Assembly: GCF_014805685.1 (NCBI RefSeq)
Contig: NC_060906.1
Location: 5,013,653 to 5,077,652 of the forward strand
Reading direction: 5' to 3'
Length of the DNA stretch: 64,000 bases
Origin: Silurus meridionalis
Lineage: Eukaryota > Chordata > Actinopteri > Siluriformes > Siluridae
The notes below the pieces were generated by a model. It was not told the origin of the DNA. It ran no database searches and saw nothing but the letters and a program-made list of their open reading frames with translations. Numbering within the stretch: the stretch's first letter is position 1; every line of letters starts with the position of its first letter. The position numbers were made by a program, and so were the translations under genes. Of the stretch, positions 22,949-34,531 are shown one piece after another.

Positions 22949-23643
22949 AGCAAAGACAGACAGGGGGCGGGGCAGGTGATGTCACATGGCGTAATCACAT
23001 GACCCAGCGTCCAACTCGCCTCGCCGTGACGAGTGTTTAGACAGGTCACACGCCCGTGTCTCCGGAGTTTTGTCGTTTTGTGTTTTTTTTGTGCGTTCAC
23101 GTCCACCTGACGTCATGTGACGTCACGCGGCGTAGACATGGCACTCCGCCGGATATTACCCAGACCGTGCCGAGCGGTTTGATGTGTCACACGTCCGGGT
23201 CCAAACGAGTTTAGGGACACGGTAAGCTAATAGGTTTGCTCGGTGGGCGTGGCCTGTGACGTCACGTGACATCTTCGATTCAGCCGGGGTTCAACTCCCC
23301 CCACTGTGCCGAGTACTTTGACATATCACACGCCCATTTCTGAGCATGTTTTTTTTCGTGCTTATTTGGACTAATAGTGGGGGCGTGGCTTGACGTGACG
23401 TCACGTGATGTCATTATATTACCCACAATCCAACTCCCTATGCTACGCTGAGTCCGTGGATATGTCACATGCCCCCCTTCATGTATTTTGATGACCGCGC
23501 CCATTTTAAAACCCATAATGCCCTTCTGCACAAGAAGGGTAATGCCATCTCCCATGATGCAATTCACCCCAAAGGGCTGTTTGCTTTGATATATGACAAA
23601 GTGTCTGGCGTGAGAGACAAAGTCCAAATCCGTGACGGCGTGG
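22949..23643. repeat. GC-rich degenerate ~140-bp tandem repeat with CRE-like palindromes
   Basis: Four diverged units, each with a tcacacgcccgt-like box (23043, 23184, 23323, 23463) and a preceding palindrome. Perfect TGACGTCA occurs at 23108, 23118, 23257 and 23396, and TGATGTCA at about 22977. Two of them overlap TCACGTGA. The TGACGTCA octamer is the consensus CREB/ATF site, so regulatory activity is possible but not shown. The block follows array 2 through a junction that is identical at 35554. No long frame is convincing. Confidence 0.8.
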
Positions 23644-24094
23644 CAGAACCAGGCGTTGGCTTGCACCGTTCCAGGCCGTCAGATGGCTTTTTGCAGGCGT
23701 TCTGGAGGTTCAACTTTTTAGGTTCTTAATTGATGTGTCATCGGGATATTGGGGGACGGTAGCGATCGAAGGGGGCCAAGCACTCGAAACGCCTATGTGC
23801 GTCTGGAGGTTTGAGCCAGAGAAAGGAAGCTGATTCATGGGCTTTTCCTTCTCTTTCCCTGCACCCTCCCCCTCTGGTTCTGTTGCCTTGTTGGGGAATT
23901 TCAAACTCCTTTGGAGATTCCCCTGGAGCTCATAGCAGCCACGGTGCTCTCTTCTGGGCATGGGATGTTGGATATTGTGGGAGAGGATCCCATGCACCTA
24001 AATGAACACCGTGGCTGCTCTGAGCTCCAGAGGATGAGTCTTTGTAATGTTTTGTCAGGCTGCAGAGATGAAGGCCCAATCCTTTACAAGGTGA
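23644..24094. repeat. Sixth copy of the ~450-bp unit
   Basis: A single full-length copy (451 bp) of the unit tandemly repeated at 10097-12290, with the same internal hairpin and a few substitutions (tttgtcaggctgc, aaggcccaatcc). Confidence 0.95.
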
Positions 24095-24224
24095 CAGAAC
24101 CACGGCGTTTGTGTGCATAAGACACGTTGCCTGGCTTTTGGCACAATAGATTAGAACAGTACACTTATATTATTCGCGCTGGGCGGCAGAACCCGAGGCA
24201 GAACCAGTGCACTGACTGGCTTTT

Positions 24225-24745
24225 GATTGCCATTCTCTGCCTTTCTCTTTCCCTGTTTTTGCTTATCTCTCTTCCTACTCCCTTCTTTCCCTTACCCTGT
24301 TTTTTTCTTATCTCTCTTCCTACTCCCTTCTTTCCCTTACCCTGTTTTTTCTTATCTCTTCCGCTACTCCCTTCTTTCCCTTACCCTGTTTTTCTTATCT
24401 CTTCCTACTCCTTCTTTCCTTACCCTATTTTTGCTTACCTCTCCTCCTACTCCTTCTTTCCTTACCCTATTTTTGCTTATCTCTCCTACTCCCTTTTTCT
24501 CTTACCCTGTTTTTGCTTATCTCTCCTCCTACTCCTTCTTTCCTTACCCTATTTTTGCTTATCTCCTCCTACTCCTTCTTTCCTTACCCTATTTTTCTTA
24601 TCTCTCCTCCTACTCCCTTTTTCTCTTACCCTATTTTTGCTTATCTCCTCCTACTCCTTCTTTCCTTACCCTATTTTTGCTTATCTCCTCCTACTCCTTC
24701 TTTCCTTACCCTGTTTTTGCTTATCTCCTTCTACTCCTTTCTTAT
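24225..24745. repeat. Pyrimidine-rich tandem repeat (~42-bp unit)
   Basis: About twelve copies of a unit containing cttatctcctcctactcctt and ctttccttaccctattttt, almost all C and T on this strand. All three plus frames are partly open as a result of composition only. Confidence 0.9.
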
Positions 24746-26279
24746 TCTTTGCAATAGAGTTTAAGTTTTTTTTTTCTGTTTCCCTCGTGTTTTTTTTTTC
24801 ATGCTGATAGACAGGCACACACACACCAGGAGAAGGCATGTGTACCCTGTATATCAACCACTATGTGCACACCAGGTTCTACACACACGGCAGATCTGCC
24901 TCTTGTACAGGTGTATATTCGGTACAGAAAGAAGCACCAAGGTTTTGCTGAGCCTATAAATGCTGACATTAATCCTCCTTAAGGTTACAGAGTCTTTACT
25001 TGCAGAAGGTGAACCTAGTAAATGAAACCAAAGTGATGAAGTTCATTAAGTGTTTTGGAGAAGGGCAGACCGAGTGAATAAAAACAGAATCAAAGCTTTC
25101 GCCCTTTCACTAATCCATGGTGGTACATGACATGACAAACCGGATGCGGTCCCTCTGGAGCTCCAGATTTCTAAGACCTCAAATGGGTTTCATTGGTATA
25201 TTGGTGCTCATGAAGTGATTTATTTAGGCCATGCATAAGATTTATTAAGTGGGTTTTTCTTCATCTTTCTCTTTTCCAAGCACATATTTTTCCTATGAGA
25301 GGTACACAAGACATGCCAGGAGTAGGCATGTGCCTGTCCTGTATCATCCGCTATGGGCTCACCAGCTCCTTCCCACTCTGTATGTTTGCCTCTTGAAGTT
25401 TGAACTTGATGACAGACAGGCACAGAAGAGCCGCCAGGGGTAGGCATGTGCCCGCCCTATAGCGTCTGATGTGGGCACACAAGCTCCTCTCCACAATGCG
25501 GCTCGGTCTCATGAACAGTTTTTTTCTCTTCTTTTTCTCTTTAGAAAAATCCACAAAAGAATGTGGTTGTGTAAACAAAAGAAGAATTTACTCTACTTAA
25601 ATCCATGTCCTAGATTACAGCATTCTCTGTAAAGAAAGAACGACCAGGTTTGGGACTAAAACACATTCCTAAAATGTACCAGCCACAAAAAAGTCTAAAG
25701 CACCAGCATCAAACTTTGTTTTTTGCATGTTTAAGTTCCATGCCAGAGTCTAAATGAACTTTACGGTTACAGATCCTGTGCTTGCACAGTGTGTACACGA
25801 GTGCATGTGATTACATGATGGAGTTCATGTATTCAGAAGAGAAGGGCAGATGAATGAATGAGTGCATAGTGATGAAGTTTGTGTAGTGGTGTGAAGAAGG
25901 ATGGACCAAGTGAATGTGTGCACAGCATGATAGAAATGACCAAGCTCCAAAGTACCCATGAGCACTGAGAATTAGTTTTCACCATGTTTGAGCACCAGGT
26001 TTGTATCTAAATGAATCTCTAGTGTACAGAGACTGGGCATACAGAAGGCTGTTGGTAAGGATTTTTAACTGCATGAAAGGTGAGTATTTCTTTACGTACA
26101 AGCATGTAAAGAATCGTGCTGTTTTTATTCCCAAACTCAATTTGTGATTCTTTTTGCAAGTGGAGGTCAAGTGGAGCCACTGCTGATTCCCAGCACTCCC
26201 TCTCCACAGTATCCGACAGTTAAGTATTCTATTGAAATATCAGATCTCTATATGCAGAAAATAAGTGTATATAGATATC
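24746..26279. repeat. Decayed repeat field
   Basis: Diverged copies of ~100-bp segments recur: caggagaaggcatgtg/caggagtaggcatgtg/caggggtaggcatgtg at about 24830, 25317 and 25434; ttacagagtctttacttgca-like strings at 24985, 25767 and 26022. A relative of the module sequence (agttaagtattctattgaaa) lies at 26218. I read this as an old, mutated part of the same composite repeat family. No gene is seen. Confidence 0.6.
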
Positions 26280-26349
26280 TGATTGGTATGTTTATCAGTA
26301 TTCATGCAGTGTTGGGAACCTTTGCATAAATACTGATAAACACCAATCA
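26280..26349. repeat. 70-nt near-perfect hairpin
   Basis: Arm 26280-26308 (tgattggtatgtttatcagt then attcatgca) pairs with 26323-26349, with a 2-nt bulge and one mismatch, around a 14-nt loop. The size and pairing are like a microRNA precursor or a very short MITE. No expression evidence is available from sequence. Confidence 0.7.
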
Positions 26350-26729
26350 TTGCTGTGCTGCATGCCAGAGAAACGCATTTGTCCATGCATTTTGTTCTGG
26401 AACACTTTCTTATCAAGAGTTCCTACTAAAATAACAAATCCATTACGAGTAACTACTTAATCGTGGTGTCTTTTCTCATCTTTTGTATTAATACGCTGTG
26501 TTGTCTATATACGCTCCTGAGGTTCGAGTGGCCACTGTTTCTGCCCCTCTCCTCTCCGTGATCTTCCCACTTCGTCCAGGCCTGCCTCTGGATAGTGTTC
26601 TCTTCGGTGGGAGGCCACTCTGTGCAGCTTGGTACGGTTTCTCATCAACGCCTTGGGTGGTTCCATGAAATTCCAAAGTAAAAACGGGAGCTTTGAGGAT
26701 GTATATGAAAGGAATTTATGTCAACAGAC
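26350..26729. other. Unassigned sequence
   Basis: Contains a GC-richer part at 26490-26680 that looks like retroelement leader sequence, but no domain can be named. Confidence 0.35.
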
Positions 26730-26890
26730 TGCTACATTGACTCAGGACTACATATCATACAGTTTGCTTACGACACTGTTGTGGTGGGCCTGATCTCCAA
26801 CAACGACGAGAATGCCTACCTACAGGAGGTTAAATACCTGTAGAGATGGTGCCAGGAGAACAACCTTCTCCTGAACGTCAGCAAGACAGT
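26730..26890 (+). mobile_element. LINE reverse-transcriptase fragment (L2/CR1-like)
   Basis: The plus strand encodes a piece of the RT palm: QFAYDTVVVGLISNNDENAY, then RWCQENNLLLNVSKT. The catalytic FADD motif has become FAYD, and a stop replaces a residue before RWCQ. It is joined at about 26890 to unrelated sequence. The same LINE lineage supplies the fragment at 62893-63520. Confidence 0.8.
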
Positions 26891-27566
26891 TGATAGTACG
26901 GAAGCCGAGGAGCTTTAGGAGGTTGTAAAGCTTGCGGTTGCCAAGCTCGATATAACTTTGCGGGCTCATGAGCAGGACGTGCTTTCATCTAGTAAATGAG
27001 ATGAACGTTTTCTGACACCCGTGTCACAACCTCCGCGTCGGGTTCTTCACTTTTTTCACGACAAGTCATGCGTTAAATCTTACACACTATGAGGAATCCT
27101 ACGCGGCGCTCGGCGTCGAAGCCTCGTGAGCTGACAGATCTGAGGACTGTCATCACTAACAGGAAGGCTTCGGCGAAAAGATCCTGACACGAAACTTTCT
27201 GGGGATCTGGCTGTGGAGGGGCATGTCACCAGACCAGGAGAAGCTCAATCGTCTCTGCCCGGTGCGTCCTTGGAAAAGGTCCCATCAGCTGCTCGTCTGC
27301 TACAGCTCTCCCAAGAAAGGCCTCCATGCTAATAAGCCTCTGGCGTCCTTGCAGCGCTTCCTTATCCCTTACAGAAGCTGCCGCTGGCTTCTCTCATATG
27401 CGCTTTATACTCCTGGTCGTGACGTCAACTCATCGGTGACGGCCAGCGTCCAATTTTTGACTGATTACACACATTATTCAGAGCATGAACACTCAGGCGC
27501 ATTCCCAAAGCGTTTCGACGCAGCATCTCGTGCCCTCAGGGAACTAGGGTTACATACGTAACCTAG
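26891..27566 (-). mobile_element. Fish interspersed repeat with a TATA-type promoter
   Basis: The right end (27520-27566) reads, on the minus strand, aggttacgtatgtaacccta then ccctgagggcacgagatgct, a sequence I recognise as common at the start of a dispersed fish repeat. On the same strand ggagtataaagcgcat (about 27410) looks like a TATA box. I cannot name the family; LTR or leader of a retroelement is likely. A plus-strand frame at 27223-27561 is an accidental reading of it. Confidence 0.5.
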
Positions 27567-27632
27567 AGACTTTTCACTGCATGACGTACTCTGTATGTAT
27601 GTGTATGTGATACATTTGATTTGATTTGATAA
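27567..27632 (+). mobile_element. LINE 3' tail
   Basis: Carries cactgcatgacgtactctgt and a (gattt)n tail, the 3' end typical of fish L2/CR1-like LINEs; compare 28040-28140. Confidence 0.65.
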
Positions 27633-27850
27633 ATGGACCCAGATGAGAATGGGTTCCCTCTTGAGTCTGGTTCCAATCAAGGTTTGTTCCTTATGCCATC
27701 TAGGGGAGTTTTTCCTTGCCACAGTCGCCACCGGCTTGCTCAACAAACTTACTTATAAAGAACATCTTCACTTTTAATCACCACATTATCTGTGTAAAGC
27801 TGCTTAGAGACAATGTTCATTAAAAGCGCAATACAAATGTAAATGAATTG
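27633..27850 (+). mobile_element. SINE-like fish repeat
   Basis: Contains gggttccctcttgagtctgg, gggagtttttccttgccaca and gctgcttagagacaatgttc, a dispersed fish element I recognise from many teleosts. It ends in aagcgcaatacaaatgtaaa tga. An inverted relative lies at 47960-48140. Confidence 0.7.
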
Positions 27851-28140
27851 AAGAACCGTAAAAAAAGAAGAACCGTAGCCGGAGCATTCGTAACGGCAGC
27901 CGACCTCACCGGCGCCATCTTGGAGGCTCCTCCTAAATTTCTATATCCTTATTTATCTGTTCTTTTAGATTTATTAGTTTTCAGAATTTGTTATTATATT
28001 TATAATTTTTATTCTCATTTTCACCCTATTTTATTAGCTCATGCCGGACGGTCGTTAAAAGCATTTCACTGCATGTTGTACCCTGTATGAATGGGTATGT
28101 GACAAATAAAATTCGATTTGATTTGATTTGAATTGCATTG
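27851..28140 (+). mobile_element. LINE 3' UTR and tail
   Basis: After a GC-rich leader-like piece (ggcagccgacctcaccggcg) comes an AT-rich 3' UTR, then gcatttcactgcatgttgta, a polyadenylation-like aataaa and (gattt)n. This matches the 3' end of the L2/CR1-like LINE family present elsewhere in the window. Confidence 0.65.
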
Positions 28141-28167
28141 CATTGAATAAAGGTAGATCTTATCTTA

Positions 28168-29523
28168 ATAACAGTTATCCCAGAGGTCAGACTAAAATAA
28201 TAGTTTTAAAATATAGACTAAAATTTTAAGTTATACCAGAGGTCAGAGTAAATTAATAACAGTTATACCAGAGGTCAGAGTAAATTAATAATAGCAGTTA
28301 TACCAGAGGTCAGTGTAAATTATTAGCAGTTATACCAGAGGTCAGGGTAAATTAATAATAGCAGTTAAACCAGAGGTCAGAGTAAATTAATAGTTATACC
28401 AGAGGTCAGAGTAAATTAATAGCAGTTATACCAGAGGTCAGAGTAAATTAGCAGTTATACCAGAGGTCAGAGTAAATTAATAACAGTTATACCAGAGGTC
28501 AGAGTAAATTAATAATAGCAGTTATACCAGAGGTCAGAGTAAATTAATAACAGTTATACCAGAGGTCAGAGTAAATTAATAACAGTTATACCAGAGGTCA
28601 GAGTAAATTAATAAGTTATACTAGAGGTCAGAGTAAATTAATAGCAGTTATACCAGAGGTCAGAGTAAATTAATAAGTTATACCAGAGATCAGATTAAAT
28701 TAATAACAGTTATACCAGAGGTCAGTAAATTAATAATAGCAGTTATACCAGAGTCAGAGTAAATTATTAATAGCAGTTATACCAGAGGTCAGAGTAAATT
28801 AATACAGTTATACCAGAGGTCAGTAAATTAATAACAGTTATACCAGAGGTCAGTAAATTAATAACAGTTATACCAGAGTCAGAGTAAATTAATAGTTATA
28901 CCAGAGGTCAGTGTAAATTAATAGCAGTTATACCAGAGGTCAGAGTAAATTAATAGTTATACCAGAGATCAGAGTAAATTATTAATAGCAGTTATACCAG
29001 AGATCAGAGTAAATTAATAGTTATACCAGAGATCAGAGTAAATTATTAATAGCAGTTATACCAGAGGTCAGTAAATTAATAGTTATACCAGAGGTCAGAC
29101 TAAAATAATAGTTTTAAAATATAGACTAAAATTTTAAGTTATACCAGAGGTCAGTGTAAATTAATAATAGCAGTTATACCAGAGGTCAGTAAATTAATAG
29201 CAGTTATACCAGAGTCAGAGTAAATTAATAGTTATACCAGAGATCAGAGTAAATTAGCAGTTATACCAGAGGTCAGAGTAAATTAATAGCAGTTATACCA
29301 GAGATCAGAGTAAATTAATAGTTATACCAGAGGTCAGTGTAAATTAATAATAGTTATACCAGAGGTCAGGTAAATTAATAATAGTTATACCAGAGGTCAG
29401 AGTAAATTAATAACAGTTATACCAGAGGTCAGAGTAAATTAATACAGTTATACCAGAGATCAGAGTAAATTAATAACAGTTATACCAGAGTCAGAGTAAA
29501 TTAATAATAGCAGTTATACCAGT
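28168..29523. repeat. Minisatellite array 3
   Basis: About 42 copies of the ~32-bp unit. A distinctive variant block (agactaaaataatagtttta and following) occurs twice, at about 28187 and 29097, showing that a ~910-bp piece of the array was duplicated. The array ends against BEL gag sequence. Confidence 0.95.
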
Positions 29524-31410
29524 GGACGATCAGCGGTACATACTCTACAATCAAACGCTACTGGAGCAGCGCACGCCACCGAGCTACAGGCTACAGAAGA
29601 GAGTTTGCATGGAAATACAGCAGCACAGGAGAACCTACACAGTGCATCGTTAAGGACACGCCGCAAGTATGTTGTTCAGTGAGATCCAGTTCATCATCAG
29701 CGGGGTCTGCAGCAGTCAGAGCAAGAGCGAGAGCTGAAGCAGCAAAGACACGCCTAAGCTATGCTGAAGAGGAAGCTAATCTGAGGCTACAACAAGCTAA
29801 ATTGGAAGTTTCCATAGAAATGTTAAAATATAAAAAGAAGGCTGCAGCAGCCATTGCTGAAGCAGAGACACTTGAAGCTGCTGCTGATGTAAAGAGTGAC
29901 AAGCATAGTTGTGACCTGAACAAAGACTCTGTTCTTTTAGAAGCCTCCCAGCGCACAAAGCAGTATGTGCTTGATCAACTAAAAGAAAAGGATTCAGATC
30001 TTAAGTCATGTGAAAACGGTGACACACAAGCAAAGACAGCACCGGTCCCGAACCACAACGTGTCACCTTCACCACTAAAGCCTGAAGCCAGTCCCTTCTA
30101 TCCGCATCAGAAAAATACTGCTCCACATCATCTTATCTCACAGCAGCCTTACATCAGCACATACGAGGACAGCCACGAGCCATTCAACAGGACATCTAGA
30201 GACATTCGTCTACATCACTTCAAGTCCACCGGTGAACATGCTTCTCCTACACACCACTTTAGAACACAAAATCACGACACCCAGCCTCCTCCCGCACACC
30301 ATGCCATACGGCCAGACTCTTATGACTGCAGCTCATATAGAAATGATAGCGGCTCACACATAAATGACTTTGTCAGGTATCTAGCCCGCCATGAGCTTGT
30401 GGCTACAGGCTTGCTTCAATTCAATGACAAACCTCAAAACTACAGAGCATGGAAGCGTTCCTTTATAACTGCCATCAGAGGCCTAAACCTGGAACCCAGT
30501 GAGGAGATGGATCTTCTGCTAAAGTGGCTCGGGAAGGAGTCAGCAGAGCATATTGAACAGATAAGAGCAATACACATCAATCGGCCAGAAGCAGGACTGG
30601 CCATGGCATGGGAAAGACTAGAGGTAACATATGGCTCAGCTGAAGCAGTAGAAAATGCCCTGTTCAAACGCATTGATAGCTTTCGAAAATATTGAACCGA
30701 GATGGACCTAAGCTGACAAAGCTGGGTGATCTACTAATGGAACTGCAGGCCGCTAAGGCTGAAGGAGACTTACCAGGCCTGGCTTTCCTTGACACGGCGA
30801 GAGGCGTAAACCCGATTGTACAGAAACTCCCGTCCTGCCTTCAGGAAAAGTGGATGATAGCTGGCGCAGCCTATAAGCATCAAAACCAGGTGAACTATCC
30901 TCCCTTTTGTTTCTTTGTTGATTTTGTCAGGCAGCAGGCTCGCATTGCCAATGACCCAAGCTTCAGCCTCATCGCCAACACAGACATGGCCCCAGGACAG
31001 AGAAGGTTGCGTGGAAGCCAAACAGACAGCGGAAGTCTCTGTCCACAAAACAGAGGTATCACCCAGAGCCACATCTGACACAGGTGAGCCTTCAACAAAA
31101 TCTGACGTCAGCGAAAAACTGTGTTTGTTGCATAAAAAGCCACACCCTCTCCGTAAGTGCCGGGCGTTCAGAGAGAAGCACATTGACGAGCGCAAAACAC
31201 TCCTCAAAGAAAACAATGTGTGCTTTAAATGCCTGTCTTCCTCGTCTCACATAGCAAAGAATTGCAAACTCAATGTTCTGTGTTTTGGATGTAAGAGCGA
31301 CAGGCACAACACCGCGCTTCACCCTGGACCCGCACCCTGGCAACAGGAGGCTGGCCCTGCTTCTGAGCACGGCGGGGAGGGGGATGAAGCTTCAGCGCAG
31401 TCTCAAGTCA
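29524..31410 (+). pseudogene. BEL/Pao gag (frameshifted)
   Basis: The longest frame, 29679-30695, starts after a coding stretch already open from 29524, so its first Met is not the true start. An Ala/Arg/Glu-rich coiled-coil region (ARARAEAAKTRLSYAEEEA, about residues 14-60) is typical of BEL gag. A capsid-like part follows (FNDKPQNYRAWKRSF, about residues 250-330). The frame shifts near 30690 and again near 30990. The C-terminal zinc-knuckle region then reads CRAFREKH, CFKCLSSSSHIAKNC and CFGCKSDRHNTALH, two CCHC-like clusters at about 31155-31330. Confidence 0.85.
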
Positions 31411-32222
31411 CCAATAAATGCACGAAAGTCTGCGGAGGGGAACTCACAGACCGCTCCTGTTCGAAAATATGCCTCGTTAAAGTGTTCCCAGCTGGCCACA
31501 GAGGAAAGGCCGTGAAACTGTATGCAGTTATGGACGAGCAGAGCAATAGGTCACTGGTTCGCTCACAGTTTTTCGACATGTTCAACGACCAAAGTCCAAG
31601 TGCTCCTTACACACTGAGAACATGTGCTGGAGTGAAGCAATCAGCAGGCAGAAGGGCCAGCGGCTATGAAGTGGAGTCTCTGGATGGAGCTATTCGCATC
31701 TCATTGCCAAGCCTCATAGAATGTAACGACATACCGAACAACAGAGAGGAGATTCCGACCCCTGAAGTAGCTCTGCATCATGCTCATCTAAGGTCAGTAG
31801 CACACCTCATCCCAGACATTGATCCGCAAGCCCCTATTATGCTCCTCTTAGGACGGGACATTATCAGAGTGCATAAAGTCCGCAAACAGGTGAATGGCCC
31901 TCACAACCTGCCTTACGCACAGAGGTTAGACCTGGGGTGGGTCATTGTTGGAAATGTGTGCCTAGGTAATGTTCACAGGCCGCTGACAAATAGCACGTTC
32001 CACGCGAATACCACAGAGCTGCAACGGCCCACTCTATTTATAGCGTGCCCCAATGTGTTTCATGTGATGGAGAGGTTTAGCGACACTCAGGTCACCAGTG
32101 AACCTACAGCGTATCTTGAAGAACACCCTATCTGTGAAGTCGACCACCTTGGATGCACGGTATTCAGGCGGACCAGGGATGACAACCAGGTGGCTCCTCC
32201 ATTCAAGATGCAAAGTTCATAG
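31411..32222 (+). pseudogene. BEL/Pao protease region and start of pol
   Basis: The frame continues from the gag zinc knuckles without a stop. A retropepsin-like segment reads KLYAVMDEQSNRSLVRSQFF, in which the usual D-S/T-G triad position is DEQSNRS; whether this is active cannot be judged. It continues through LLLGRDIIRVHKV and LGWVIVGNVCLG, segments typical of the BEL protease-to-RT linker. It ends at a stop (32220-32222) five bases before the RT frame opens, so a frameshift or small deletion interrupts pol here. Confidence 0.75.
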
Positions 32223-32227
32223 AGATA

Positions 32228-33238
32228 ATGGATGAGGGACTGCAAAAAGACTCAAATAACAGTTGGGTGGCACCATTACCCTTTAAGAGTCCACGACCAC
32301 GGCTGCCAGACAACAGGCCTCAGGCGCTGAAGCGTCTCATGTCTCTCAAGCGTAACTTTGAGAAAAAGCCTGAGATGAAAGACCACTTTCTCTCCTTCAT
32401 GGGCAGCATGTTTCGGAACTCTCATGCAGAGTTAGCCCCCCCTCTCAGCCCGGATGAAGAAAGGTGGTACTTACCAATGTTCGGCGTGTATCATCCGAAG
32501 AAACCAAAAAAAATTTGTGTGGTATTCGATTCCAGTGCCCAATACGACGGCGTATCACTCAACAACGTGCTGTTAACAGGACCTGACCTTAATAACACAC
32601 TACTGGGAGTGTTGATTCGGTTCAGAAGAGAGGCCATCACCGTCACAGCTGACATAGAACAGATGTTCTATTGCTTCCGGGTAAGAGAAAAGGATCGTGA
32701 CTTCTTACGTTTTCTCTGGTTCGAGAATAATGACCTTTCCAAAGCCATTGTGGATTACCGCATGAACGTCCATGTCTTTGGCAACAGCCCGTCACCTGCA
32801 GTGGCTATTCATGGTCTACACAAATCTGTACAAGGCAACGAATTCCACGTCAACCCAGATGTGCGGCACTTTGTGTTACATGACTTCTATGTCGATGATG
32901 GGCTGAAGTCTCTGCCCACAGTTCAAGCTGCTTTTAGCCTGTTAAAAAGGACACAGGATGTGCTCTCCAAGTCAAATCTGAGACTTCACAAGATTGCGGC
33001 AAACAACCAGGAGGTCATGGACGCCTTTCCATCCAGTGACCATGCGAGTGACCTCAAAGACCTTGACCTTGATGCAGACGCGCTGCCATTGCAGCGCAGC
33101 CTCGGGCTTGACTGGAATCTCAAGACAGACTGTTTCCTTTTTAATGTCTCCAGTGAGACCAAGCCCTACACACGGCGGGTGTCTTGTCCACAATCAACAG
33201 CCTCTACGACCCACTGGGATTCGTTGCACCCGTCATAG
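32228..33238 (+). pseudogene. BEL/Pao reverse transcriptase
   Basis: RT motifs appear in order: WVAPLPFKSP at the start of the fingers, ICVVFDSSAQYDGVSLNNVL, motif A TADIEQMFYCF, FGNSPSPAVA, and the catalytic FYVDDGL at about 32885-32905. Then comes the connection LGLDWNLKTDCF. The YVDD box and the motif A aspartate are intact. The frame is lost at about 33175-33190, just before the PLGFVAP thumb region, which continues in another frame with a TGA at about 33259. Confidence 0.92.
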
Positions 33239-33239
33239 T

Positions 33240-34460
33240 CCAAGGCAAAGCTATCCTGTGAGAGCTTACAGCGGAGAAAGGTGACTGGGACGTGCCCTTA
33301 CCTCCTGCCATGGAAGATGCCTGGACGTCATGGAGAGCCTCTCTGTCTGAGCTCGCTGAGCTTTCCATCCCTAGGCGTTACACAGAAGCCTCACCATCAG
33401 CAGCGGTAAGAAGAGAACTGTGTGTGTTCTGTGATGTGTCAGTCAAAGCTATCGGGGCTGTATGCTACCTGAAAGTGACAGACAGTAATGGCAACAACCA
33501 GATTGGATTTGTAATGGGCAAAGCAAAGCTGGCCCCCCGCCCTGAACACACAGTGCCGAGACTCGAACTCTGTGCAGCAGTGCTTGCTGTTGAGTTAGCA
33601 GACCTGGTCTTAGCAGAATTAGACCTACAGATTGATGCCGTAACCTACTACTCAGACAGTAAAGTAGTCCTGGGCTATATTTGCAATGAGACCAGGCGCT
33701 TTTATGTCTATGTCAGCAACCGTGTGTTACGCATCCGAAGATCCTGCCGACCAGACCAGTGGCGTTACGTGCCAACAGACCAGAACCCTGCAGATCACGC
33801 AACACGTTCTGTTCCTGCTGGACAACTGAAACACACCAACTGGTTGAGTGGCCCCAAATTTCTCTCCAAGCCGGAGCCTAGCATTTCTGAGAGTACTTAT
33901 GACCTTGTTGACCCGAGCTCAGACCCAGATATTCGCCCTTTGGTGTCTGCCTTAAGCACTGCAGCCTCAAACCAGCAATTGGATTCACAACGCTTTGCAA
34001 AGTTCTCTACTTGGAGGTTATTAACTCGTGCAGTCACGCGCCTTATTCACATAGCCTGTCATTTCAAGACAGTTCACAGAGAGAACAGTGCATGCAAGGG
34101 CTGGCATTACTGCAAAGCTGAATTCACAGTTGAGGAATCAGAGAAAGCGACAGCTGTGATCATTAAAGCAGTTCAACAAGAAGTCTACAGCCAAGAGATA
34201 AACAATTCCTCCCAACATTGCAGGCCCGCAAGAAATGGCAGTCCACTCAGCCGAACATTTAGCCTGGAAGCGTTGTTCTCCTTAAGGACAGCCAAGCACC
34301 TAGGAATGAATGGCCTCTCGGAATGATTACACAGGCCTTCCCTAGCAAGGATGGGAAAGTGCGCCAGGTTGAGGTAAAAATCTTCAAACCAGGCGGGTCT
34401 AGCCTCTTTTTCCGGCCAGTCAATGAAATTGTTCTCCTTCTACCTCCAGAGGCACAGTAG
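33240..34460 (+). pseudogene. BEL/Pao RNase H plus remnant integrase
   Basis: The frame from 33292 contains the RNase H signatures LCVFCDVSVKAIGAVCY, VPRLELCAAVLAVELAD, YYSDSKVVLGYI and NPADHATR. It runs on into the integrase N-terminal zone (FSTWRLLTRAVTRLIHI, FTVEESEKA). At about 34205-34215 the sequence jumps to the integrase C-terminus, which reads in a different frame (LLKDSQAPRNEWPLG, SLFFRPVNEIVLLLP) and stops at about 34460. The whole DDE core of the integrase is deleted. Confidence 0.85.
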
Positions 34461-34531
34461 ATGGACTGGTAAAAAAAAAAAAAAAACTGTGCATGGACTG
34501 TGGGTGACGTGTGTTCACGTCAGACGGGGAG

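Noticed and set aside
24127..24807. Hydrophobic frames of up to 226 codons rich in Leu, Phe, Ser, Tyr
   Set aside because: Artefact of the pyrimidine-rich tandem repeat; all plus frames are open there.
27223..27561. 112-codon plus-strand frame
   Set aside because: It overlaps a dispersed repeat whose TATA-like promoter is on the opposite strand; no homology recognised.
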